Assembly (NCBI GenBank): GCA_037953745.1
Contig: JBAKBP010004443.1
Span: 62,001 to 126,000, forward strand
DNA length: 64,000 nucleotides
Source of the DNA: Lithodes maja
Taxonomy: Eukaryota; Arthropoda; Malacostraca; Decapoda; Lithodidae
Reading direction: 5' to 3'
Shown: positions 52,720 through 62,855 of the stretch, one piece after another
How the letters are laid out: the number at the start of each line of letters is the position of its first letter
How positions within the stretch are numbered: the stretch's first letter is position 1
Notes under the pieces: model-generated
Seen by the model: the letters and a program-made list of their open reading frames with translations, nothing else
Told to the model about the DNA's origin: nothing
Databases searched by the model: none
Translations under genes and position numbers: made by a program

Positions 52720-54077
52720 TTCTTACAGTTTCTTATAGTAGATCCTCTGGAAAAAGGCAAACTAAGCCTGTGTATCCAGCTCAATGCCAGTACTTACACT
52801 GCTGCGGTCGTTCACAGTGTTGGCGGCGGCGGTAGCAGACGCAACGTTTTTACTATTCTGTATTTTTGCTTTATACTGTAATCAAACTTCAAATCTTGTC
52901 TTCCCCATGCTTTATCAAGATTACTTTCAAACTTCCTTATTGATTCGGAATCAACTACATACTGGGGCAGTGAGTTCCACTCATTTACCACTCTATCACA
53001 AAATGAGTTCTTTGCCTTTTCAAGCCTATTTCTTTCTTTGTAAATTTTCTTAGTGTCCTCTCGTTCTTGTTCCCTCCAGCATCAAGAAGATACCTTCACA
53101 CACATCCTCATCATACATTCCTGACACTATCTTAAAAGTCTCTACCATATCCCCTCTCTTTCTCCTATATGCCAGTGTCCTTAACCTCTGCTCATAGCCC
53201 GCGTTCTTCAACGTTGGTACTAGCTTGCTAGCTCTCCTCTGCACTTTCTCCACTGCTTCTATATCCTTTACCATATATGGAGCCCACACCTGGTTCGCAT
53301 ATTCCAGGTGCGGCCTAACCAGCGCTGTATAGAGATTCCTTAAGATTTCTTCGTCAAGTGACACAAATGTCCTCCTTATCAGCCCTACAATTCTATTGGC
53401 TTTATTTATCTTTTCCACTAAATGTTCTGAGAAATTTAACTTATTGTCTATCACTACTCCTATATCCTTTTCTGCATTAACTTCCTCCATCGCTTCATAC
53501 ATACTGTATCCTACCTTGTCTATCTTGCTTGTCCCAATCCGCATGTATTTGCATTTTTTTTTTTTGGATGAAAAGGCATTAACCAATGCTCAGACCATCC
53601 CTTCATGCCCTCCACATCTCCTTGAAGCAAACCCACATCTTCCTTACTCCTCACTCTTCTATACAGCTTAGTGCCATCCGCATACAGGTACAGTATATCA
53701 CACTTCCATTAGTTATAACTTCAGGTAAGTCGTTGATAAATATAACGAACAGTAGTGGTCCCAACACAGATCCCTGAGGTACCCCACTTGTAATTTCCCT
53801 CCACCCCGAGCCTATTCCATTCACCAGTACCCTCTGTCTCCGATCTTTCAGGAAGGCTTCTATCCATTTCACACATTTCTCCCCTATATTATACCTTCTA
53901 ACTTTCTCTATTAACCTTTTATGTGGGACCTTATCGAAGGCCTTCATAAAATCGCAATATACCACGTCTATAACATCACCATCCTCCAGAATTTGCATCC
54001 AATCATCTACCACCTTAATTAGCTGTAGTACCGTACTGTCGACCTCCCCGGCAAGAATCCGAACTGTCTCCCACTGA

Positions 54078-54689
54078 ATCTATCTATCTATCTATCGCCC
54101 GACGCCGTGATCCCCGAAGGGTTGGCCACGAACGAACCGCCCCCATGCACCTCTGTCCCCAGTCAGTCGACGCCCCTCCCCCCAACCAGCACCGCCTTCG
54201 TTCATGTAGTTCCTCACTCCATCCTTCCACCTCATATTCGGTCTACCTCTCCCCCTCTGTCCCTCCACCTCGCTCTCGTACACCCTCTTAGTCATTCTCT
54301 CGCTTTCCATACGTTCCATATGGCCGAACCATCTCAAGTTGTTCCTTTTCACACTTTCCAGCACATCTACCTCCACACCACACCTCCTTCTTACTTCCTC
54401 ATTAGTCTGTCTATCCCTCCATGTAACTCCGCACGCACTCCTTAAGTAATTCATTTCCACTGCTCTCACTCTTGGTCTGAGTCTCTCAACCAACGTCCAT
54501 GCTTCGCTTCCGTAAGTCAGTGTCGGGATTACCACACTGTCATGCAAGGACTTCTTCACTTCCATACTGACCACCCTATTTCTTGTTACTGCTTTAAGCG
54601 TTCCTACAACCCTCTTCCCCTGTTGTACCCTCTCCCGCACCTCTTCATCCATAGTCCCATCTTTACTCAACACACTGCCCAGATACTTT
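54078..54689 (-). mobile_element. RTE-like LINE 3' fragment with 9-bp target duplication
   Basis: Inserted in LINE-B copy 2. TCCCACTGA is present at both sides (54069-54077 and 54690-54698) and once at the intact site in the first LINE-B copy (about 27406-27414). The 3' tail is (TAGA)n. Encodes the C-terminal part (LRSACGVTWRDRQTNEEVRR, NNLRWFGHMERMESERMTKR) in the open frame 54092-54673 on minus. Confidence 0.9.
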
Positions 54690-54910
54690 TCCCACTGAAA
54701 AGTTTGTTTTATTTCACATGCTCCATTATTCCTTCTCTAATTACCGTTTCCATTAGTTTACACACAACACTTGTCAAACTGACTGGTCTATAATTTCCTG
54801 GGTCATTTCTCTTTCCCTTCTTAAATATAGCTGTTATGTTCGCCTCTCTCCAGTCCATTGGGATTTGTCCTGTATTAAAAGATACCTCAAATAAAAAATT
54901 TAATGGCTCT

Positions 54911-55194
54911 ACTAACATCTCACCTCCTTCCTTTATGATTCTTGGATGTATCCCATCCGGTCCCGGGGACTTACTTCTGTTAATTTTTTCTATAGCCCTT
55001 CTTATTCTAGCATGGGACAACTTTATTAGTTCTAGTGCCGGTGCCTGTTTGATGGGAATAGTAGGCACTGCATCATCCGACTCCACTGTTAGTACCTCCC
55101 CAAAGTATTTCCCCAGCACCTCTGCTTTCTCCTTATCAGTTTCTGCTCTATTCCTACCATCCAATTCTCCTATCAGTTCTGGGATACCTACTCT
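54911..55194. repeat. 284-bp direct duplication, left copy
   Basis: LINE-B sequence ending immediately before the RTE-like element. It is repeated at 58148-58431 with about three substitutions. The two copies share several bases that differ from the other LINE-B copy (near 27630-27905), showing they come from one locus. Confidence 0.88.
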
Positions 55195-58147
55195 ACCTAA
55201 AGAATGATGGCACGAAAGAGAGAGAGGTTCTGGAAGTGTTAGTGAATGCCAGGCTGGATGTATGTGGAATGACAGAGACCAAATGGAAAGGTTCAGATGT
55301 GAGAGAGTGGGAGTGTGGAATGGGTGTGTGTGCTGGAGTGAGTGAAGGAACAGCGAGAGAAGGTGCATGTTTGCTTGTAAATAGCAAATGGAAGGAATGT
55401 GTAAGAGAGTATGGGTCTGTGGGTTCAAGGATTGTGTGGGTGAGAATGAAAGTAGGAATACAAACGTGGGTGATTGTATGCGTGTATGCCCCGACAGAGG
55501 ATATACTTGAAAGAAAGAAAGAGGAGTTCTGGATGAATGTGGAGGCGTGCCTGGAGAAGTTTGACAAGAACGAAAGAATATTTCTGATTGGGGATATGAA
55601 TGGTAAGGTGGGTGATAGGAAAGTTGAGGGAGTGGTGGGAGGGTGGGGGGCACCATCAGAGGTGAATGGGAATGGTAGTGCACTTGTGGACGTATGTGTG
55701 GGGAGGAGGCTGTGGATAGCCAACACCTTCTTCCGACACAGAATGATCCACAGGTACACGTGGAAACGGATGTTGACGATGAAGGATAAGACAGTGGTGG
55801 AACGAAAGTAATTGATTAATTATGTATGTGTGGATGAATGAATGAAGAAATCTGTGATGGATGCTAGGGTGTATAGGGGTATTGGAGGGGGTCTGTCTGA
55901 TCATTATGTAGTGGTAGTTAAGGTTAGGATACAAAAGAAGTGGGTGAGGAGAGCTGGAGGGAGGCGAGAGGAGGGTGGAATGGTGAGGAGGGTGGAGAGG
56001 TTGCAGGAGGAGGAAGTCAGGGAGGAGTACAGGAGAGTAGTGGAAAGACGACTAGGTGGGTTCGACCTGGAAGTTATGGAGGAGATGAGCAAGGTGTTTA
56101 AGGATGAGATCTGTGCAGCATGTGAGGAGGTGTGTGGAGTGAGGAGAAGAGGGAGGGGAGTGAAAGGTACAGCATGGTGGACAGAAGAGGTAAGAATAGC
56201 TGTGGAAGAAAAGAAGAAAGCATATAGAGAGTGGTTGGGTAGTAGAGGGAATGAAGATTCCGAGAGACAGAAACGAGCGAGGTACGTGGAGAGTAAGAGG
56301 GTGGTGAAGAGAGTAGTGAAGGAAAATAAGAGAAGAGTAGATGAGGAATTTGGAAGGAATCTGAGTGTAAAATGGAGGGAGAGTAAGAAACTGTTCTGGA
56401 AAGAAGTCAAGAAAGTTAGGGAGCAAGGGAAACAGTAAGGGTGTGAAAGATAAGAATGGGAGAATGCTAGCCGAGAAGCAAGAGAGAGTCGAAAGATGGA
56501 GGGAGTACTTCAGTGAGTTGCTAAATGTAAGGAATGAAGAGCCAGCAAACATAGCTGGATATGGTATGGGAGGGAGAAGAAGAGAAGTAGTGGAGGAGGA
56601 GGTGGGGATCAGGAGGTCAGAAGTGTGGGAAGCCATGAAAAGAGTGAAGTTGGGGAAAGCACCAGGAACAGATGGAGTGTGTGGGCAAATGTTGAGGTAT
56701 GGTGGTGAGATAGTGATAGAATGGGTATGGAAAATGTGCAAACCTCCATGGGAGAAGGGGAGTGCACCCGATGACTGGAAGACTGGCATAATAGTCCCCC
56801 TATATAAGGGCAAAGGGGAAAGAGGAGTGTGTGGTAACCACCGAGGAATATGTCTTCTAAGCGTAGTAGGGAAGGTATACAGTAGGGTAGTGATTGAGAG
56901 AGTGAGAGTGAGAACGGAGAAATGGATAGGCGACGAGCAGGGAGGTTTTAGGAAGGGAAGAGGATGTGTAGATCAGATTTTTACCCTGAATTGTGTTGTG
57001 GAGAAGTATCTGGAGAAGAAACTGCCTTTATGGACTTGGAGAAGGCCTATGACAGAGTGGATAGAGAAGGTTTGTGGAAAGTACTTAGAATATACGGAGT
57101 AGAGGGCAAGTTGCTGAAAGCAGTGAAGAGCATGTATGAGGGTGCAAAGGCGGCAGTACGTGTGGAGAGTGAGCAGAGCGAGTTCTTTGACCTGAATGTT
57201 GGTTTGAAACAGGGGTGTGTGATGTCCCCGTGGTTGTTTACTGTATATATGGATGGAGTCATGAAAGGAATACTATCAAGAGCAGTGGATGTTGGTGTAT
57301 CACTGAAAAGGGAGAGAATTGAGTGGAAGCTACCTATACTGCTGTTTGCGGATGATACAGTTCTGATGAGTGATAATGAATGGGAGTCGCAGGGTCTGGT
57401 AAATGAGTTTGGAACAGTGCGAAAAACGGAATTTGAAGGTAAATGCGGGGAAGAGCAAGGTTATGGTCTTCGAAAGGGGTGAAGTCACAGAGTGTGAGGT
57501 GAAGCTGAACGGTCAGGCTATGGAGATCGTCAACTCTTTTAAGTATCTGGGCAGTGTGTTGAGTAAAGATGGGACTATGAATGAAGAAATGCGGGAGAGG
57601 GTACAACAGGGGAAGAGGGTTGTAGGAATGCTAAAAGCAGTAACAAGAAATAGGGTGGTCAGTATGGAAGTGAAGAAGTCCTTGCATGACAGTGTGGTAA
57701 TCCCGACACTGACTTACAGAAGCGAAGCATGGACGTTGGTTGAGAGACTCAGACCAAGAGTGAGAGCAGTGGAAATGAATTACTTAAGGAGTGCGTGCAG
57801 AGTTACATGGAGGGATAGACAGACTAATGAGGAAGTAAGGAGGAGGTGTGGTGTGGAGGTAGATGTGCTGGAAAGTGTGAAAAGGAACAACTTGAGATGG
57901 TTTGGCCATATGGAACGTATGGAAAGCGAGAGAATGACTAAGAGAGCGAGGTGGAGGGACAGAGAGGGAGAGGCAGACCGAATGAGAGGTGGAAGGATGG
58001 AGTGAGGAAGTACATGAACGAAGGCGGTGCTGGTTGGGGGGAGGGGCGTCGAATGACTGGGGACAGAGGTGCATGGGGGCGGTTCGTTCGTGGCCACCCC
58101 TTCGGGGATCACGGCGTCAGGCAATAGATAGATAGATAGATAGATAG
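55195..58147 (+). mobile_element. RTE-like LINE, nearly full length
   Basis: 2.95 kb, plus strand, inserted in LINE-B copy 2 and flanked by the 284-bp duplication. Contains AP-type endonuclease, RT and the RTE-style C-terminal region, ending in (TAGA)n at about 58124-58147. 5'-truncated within the endonuclease start. Confidence 0.88.
55201..58005 (+). pseudogene. RTE-like LINE polyprotein, multiply frameshifted
   Basis: Endonuclease (55201-55811): EVLVNARLDVCGMTETKWKG-type block with catalytic Glu, VIVCVYAPTED, FLIGDMNGKVGD; then a stop after KTVVERK. 55842-56438: SDHYVVVVKVRIQ and a charged linker (WWTEEVRIAVEEKKKAYREW). RT from 56443: KLGKAPGTDGVCGQMLRYGG, GIIVPLYKGKGER, NHRGICLLSVVGKVYSRVV, QGGFRKGRGCVDQIF; frame change near 57030 to FMDLEKAYDRVDREGLWKVL, GLKQGCVMSPWLFTVYMDGV, LLFADDTVLMSD; another change near 57420 to LKVNAGKSKVMVFERGEVTE, FKYLGSVLSKDG, RWFGHMERM. 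At least four frame lesions; all key RT blocks remain visible. Confidence 0.85.
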
Positions 58148-58431
58148 ACTAACATCTCACCTCCTTCCTTTATGATTCTTGGATGTATCCCATCCGGTCC
58201 CGGGGACTTACTTCTGTTAATTTTTGCTATAGCCCTTCTTATTCTAGCATGGGAAAACTCTATTAGTTCTAGTGCCGGTGCCTGTTTGATGGGAATAGTA
58301 GGCACTGCATCATCCGACTCCACTGTTAGTACCTCCCCAAAGTATTTCCCCAGCACCTCTGCTTTCTCCTTATCAGTTTCTGCTCTATTCCTACCATCCA
58401 ATTCTCCTATCAGTTCTGGGATACCTACTCT
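58148..58431. repeat. 284-bp direct duplication, right copy
   Basis: Partner of 54911-55194; see there. LINE-B copy 2 continues beyond it without a break. Confidence 0.88.
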
Positions 58432-59700
58432 TCTTATTAACTTTTCCTGAATGTACTTCCAGAATATTTTTAGATTATCCTTCACGTTTTTTTCAATCTC
58501 TCTCTCCCTCTCCTTCACCCCCCTCCTTGTCTCCCACCTTATTTTATTGTTTATTTGTCTACGTTCCAAATCCACTTTTTTAGCTTCTATACTAGACCCC
58601 CTGTTCTTTTTTAACACTTTTAGTCTATCCCACAATCGTTTCTTTCTTCTTATCAGTGTCCAAAGCTTTCTTTTCATTGGTAATTCTGGATTCGTTCTTT
58701 TCCTCAATTTTGTTTTATCCTTATATTCCCTTACTGGTACACATTTGGATATAGCATTCTCCAGTTTGACTCTAATCTTCCTCCACATTCCTTCAGCATC
58801 TTTACCGTTCAAGTATTCCCCCCAGTCAATGTCCATACACCTTCTCAGCATCTCATAATCTGCTCTATCATACATATATATTTTTGTGTTGCTTCTATTA
58901 TCTCTCTCTGTTTTAATATTGCAACTAAAACTTATACAGGCATGGTCATTACGACCTATAGGGCTATCCACATTGACATGTTCTACTATATCCTCCTCAT
59001 TGCTAAAAATCAAATCAAGTACACTCTCCTGCATCCCATCTCTATATCTTGTCATCTCTGTAATATGTTGCGTTAAAAAACAATCTCTCACTTTCTCTAT
59101 AACTTGTTTTCCAGGCTACCCTGTCCCGCTGGAGTAGTACAATTTGCCCAGTTGATCCTTGGCAAATTGAAATCTCCAATCAAAATCTTATATTTGTTCT
59201 CTCTATTATCTATTTCCTCCATTGCTTTCAGTAGGTTATCATCCGCTTCCCTACTATTATTTGGGCTTCTATATATAGAGGCAATTAGAATTGACCCTCT
59301 TGCACATTTTACTTCAATACACAAATACTCACAATACTGCTGTTTCATATCCACCTTATTTACCTTGAGCTCTTTTCTTACATAAATAAAAATTTCTCTT
59401 CCAACCTCTGCTCTAATAGCATTCCTCTCATACAACTCAAAACCCTCCAAACTATACTCCACCAGTTCCCTTTCAATTCTAGCATTTTTTGGTCTTACTT
59501 CCTGTAAGGCTATGACATCAGGTTTTTCCCCTTCATCCTGCAACCCACATATCAGTTCTCTTTTCTTGTCCTGGGTAAACACATCAACATTGCTAAACAT
59601 AATCCTTAATCTTTCTACCATTCCTTCAGCAGCTACATCATCCCACTCCTCCTGTCCGTGCCCTACTCCCCCCCTCACACTACCGGTACTGTGTCTGCAG

Positions 59701-59904
59701 CTTCTTCGGTTCAATGTTATTTTAATACCACAAATTTTGTTGATATATTTGAAGATAAATATTGAATCTATTTGCTCTAAAGATCATAAGAAAATTTGTT
59801 TTAACCCTCGGCAAAACCTAATAAAAAAGTATGGTACTAAAATGTCTTTTTCGCAACAAGGTTGTCAATACGGTACTTCCGGTTATCGATAGCTCTAAAG
59901 ATCA
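59701..59904. other. Spacer, nothing recognised
   Basis: AT-rich; contains two copies of GCTCTAAAGATCATA about 120 bp apart (59777 and 59892). Confidence 0.4.
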
Positions 59905-60030
59905 TATGAAAATGTGTTGTTGTTGTTGTTGTTGAAGACGTGTTTAATTTAGACTAGCCCTCTGGGCCGAGGCCCTCATAAGGCTAGTGGTTGGCGGGGG
60001 GATAGTAAGTCAAGTCATATAGGTCACTGG

Positions 60031-61278
60031 TCAGATTTCATCGTAGAGATTAAGAGCTGCTAAGAAATGGCGGATGGCTATGAACGAGAATGAATCTGAG
60101 TCAGAAAGGATGTCTTTTAAAGAGGTGTGTCGCAAGAAGCGACGTCTTTCAGGGCCGTACATGGGACAAACGCATAAAATGTGAGGGATAGTAAGAACTG
60201 TGCGACAATGGTGACATTCTGGCGGAGGACTACGGGGAGTGGTCATTAGATATCCATGAGTGAGTCTCATGTGTCCTATGCGTAATCGAGTTAAGAGGGT
60301 TTGGTCAGCGCGACAGGGGCTGAGTGAAGAGGGCCACATGTGAATGTCGTCTTTGATGGAACGAAGGTGACCTCCCAAAGGTTGATCCCTCCATTCTGAG
60401 CGCCACTTATCATGAATATGCCGTCGAACTACAGGAATTAGGTCATCCGATCTGAGGACAATGGATGCCGGAGCACCTAGAGAGGCCTGTTTAGCAAGGG
60501 CGTCAGCACGTTCATTTCCCGCAATGCCTACATGGGCGGGGATCCAACAGAGGGTGATGGATCGAGAGCTGCATTTTAATTCGTGGATTTTCAGGATAAC
60601 ATCGATGATCAATGGGTCACGTGGGGCGTACTCTCCTAATGCTTGCAACACACTTTTTGAGTCACTGCAGATAACTACGTGAGGAGGATTGTTTGGAAGT
60701 GCAGAGATGAGGGTCAGGGCACCATGAATAGCCCACAACTCTGCAGTGAAAACGGTGGAACAAGTATGTAGGGAGCTTTTGTGGATACCATGGTCAGAAA
60801 CCGCTGCACTACCTACGGCATCCGGAACCTTCGAACCATCAGTGTAGATGAAGGCAGCTGGAACATGACTATCAAGATGTTGTAATGCTAAGGTACGGCG
60901 TTGGACTGGAGTCTCAGCCTCTACTTGGTCAATCAAATGGAAACAAACTTCAGGGTGTTTAAGGATCCAGGGGGTAATTGAAATACAGGGGAGGGGCGAA
61001 TGAGGTGTTGGAATATTGTAAGATGCGAGTAATTGGCAGGATAAGAGGGTAAAAGGCAAGGTAGTAGTAGGAGTAACACAAAAATATTGGGAACGGAAAA
61101 GGTCCTTCAATGTGGGATCCTGTTTAAGACGGATGGCAGTTCGCAGCTGAACCAGCTGACGATGATACGTTAATGGCAGGACCCCAGCCTCACTGAGCAC
61201 ACTGTACACACGTGAGGACCGGAAAGCTCCTGAGCTAATACGTATGCCAAGGTGATGAACGGAGTTAAGTGTCTGCAA
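60031..61278 (-). pseudogene. LINE-F RNase H and C-terminal region
   Basis: 415-codon open frame. Before RNase H: HHLGIRISSGAFRSSRVYSV and GVLPLTYHRQLVQLRTAIRL, the usual RT-to-RNase H linker of I/R1-group LINEs. RNase H: FIYTDGSKVPDAVGSAAV (first Asp), STVFTAELWAIHGAL (Glu), HVVICSDSKSVLQAL (Asp), WIPAHVGIAGNERADALAKQ (last Asp). It then has a Cys/His motif CHHCRTVLTIPHILCVC near the C-terminus. RNase H motifs are intact; this frame is separated from the RT piece by a shift near 61290-61370. Confidence 0.85.
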
Positions 61279-61365
61279 TGTGGATGCCGAGGCAGTGCCA
61301 TATACCGGGCAACCATAATCCAGGGCAGATAGAATGGTGGATCTATAAAAGAGCAGTAACGTAGA

Positions 61366-61768
61366 TCAGTCAGCACCCCAATGAACACGTGCCACAGACT
61401 TGAGGACATTCATGCGCTGAAGGCACCGAGTCTTCAGAGTGGCAACATGGGATTTCCAATTTAGGTGGGTGTCAAAGATAAGGCCAAGGAATTTAGTGGA
61501 GGCAAGGAATTTAATCTTGGAAGAACCCATAGAGAGGGTGATGGACTGCTTACGCAAGTGTCTAAGGTCGCGATAGAAAACGACCGCATTGGTTTTTTCA
61601 GTCGAGAAGCGGAAACCAGTTGAGGACGCCCAAGCTTGTATGGAATGAAGAGCAGTGTTTAGACGACATTGAATGTGTGTTAAACTAGGAGACGTATAAT
61701 AAATGGCTAAGTCATCCACATAGAGGAAATGAGAGATATCAGGAGGGAGGCATTTTGTAACTATTTAT
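61366..61768 (-). pseudogene. LINE-F reverse transcriptase, end fragment
   Basis: Starts at VDDLAIYYTSPSL, the end of the YxDD block, then WASSTGFRFSTEKTNAVVFY, LGLIFDTHLNWKSHV. Truncated upstream by the DIRS copy and shifted out of frame downstream. Confidence 0.8.
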
Positions 61769-62855
61769 TTGTTAGTAGTCTTGGAAAATCCAACGTCAAG
61801 GCTATTAACCTAATTGCAATGACGACTTGTCTATTTTGACTGCTATGTCGTCATTCCAACCGCGGTTAAAAAGAAAACGTCTAGAGTCTACTCCTTATCT
61901 TGCTCTAGGAGACGTTGTACATTAACCAAAACTACCACCGAAGGTGAAAAAAGCATAGAAGAGAAGAAAAAGGGGTTTACCTTAGTTACCGCTTAAGGCC
62001 CATCCCGTGTTCCGTCATATGCAGATCACTGTCGAACGTGCGCATGAGCGACCCTCTTGTTATCATTTTTTCACGCGCCTCCATTGATTGAGTCCGCTTT
62101 TGTTGTGCTCCTTCAATTCACCCTGTTTTAGGTTCGTTTCGGCTTTTCTGGCCTTCTTTTTGCTAGACAGATGTTACGTGATCTAGGACACACCTAAATG
62201 GGCTCCTCAGTGTGTTTAATGGAGACGCGTGTGGAAATAGCTACCGAAGGTACGGGGGCGCTTGGCGTTCCCCGTCTATCTGTTTTCATTCTTTCTCTTT
62301 TCATATTCTTTTTTCCTGTTAGTCTGGGCATAGTTTATTTTAGCTTCAATTAGCCTAGCTTGTTTATCATTCAGGAATTGCTATGCCCTTATGAGTTCTC
62401 ATTTTTTCATAGCCTAGGTGTACAGTTGGTTCACAACCTGAGATTTCGTGGTGGCAGTGCTGTTTGTAGTGTTTGTGTCAGCCGCATAACTAGCGTTATT
62501 CCCGAGTCCCCCATTTCGAGCCTTCACTGTGTCTCAAGGGCCTGGGCGCTTAGTGGTTCGTGATACCCAGAGGTACCCCACGGGGGCCTCTCCCTCACTC
62601 CACAGGGTTTTTCGCCCCTGACACATTCTCTACTCGCGGCTAGGCCACCCTTTTTCTCACCAGTTTCATTACTGGTTTTTTGTGTTCCCTTCCTGTTTTC
62701 ACCTCCATCCTTTCATAACTTTTGCCCAATCCTGGGGTACCCCACGGGGGCCCCTGTTGTGCCAAACCACCCAACCTGCCACTTCTCCTCATGGGCTTTG
62801 CTCTATCTCTGTGGGTTGGGTGGTTCCCAGGGGATGTGCCTCCTCTCCCCTGGTA
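61769..62855 (+). mobile_element. DIRS element 2 relative, left-end fragment
   Basis: Matches 35279-36369 with few differences, including the complete left inverted terminal repeat (61769-62060). Broken at 62856 by LINE-D. An open frame at 62360-62563 is shared with 35875-36078 but has no recognised domain. Confidence 0.92.

Larger units (their letters stand above)
52720..59700 (-). mobile_element. LINE-B copy 2, carrying two RTE-like insertions
   Basis: The 3' terminus TTCTTACAGTTTCTTATAG matches LINE-B at 26061. LINE-B sequence occupies 52720-54077, 54690-55194 and 58148-59700. Coding pieces on minus: 53050-53586, 53651-54013, the LINE-B part before 55194, 58148-59091 and 59097-59714, containing the same endonuclease and RT blocks as 26102-29290 with frameshifts. 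5'-truncated near the endonuclease start. One LINE-B insertion later hit twice. Confidence 0.88.
59905..61768 (-). mobile_element. LINE-F, I-like non-LTR retrotransposon, 3' part
   Basis: Minus strand. 3' end is a (CAA)n run (TTG repeats at 59917-59934 on plus), as in the I clade. Carries the end of RT and an RNase H domain. Cut on its 5' side by the DIRS left end at 61769. Confidence 0.85.

Noticed and set aside
54078..58147. Twin-priming inversion explaining the two opposite RTE-like pieces
   Set aside because: Both pieces contain the same 3' end and their own (TAGA)n tail, so they are separate insertions.
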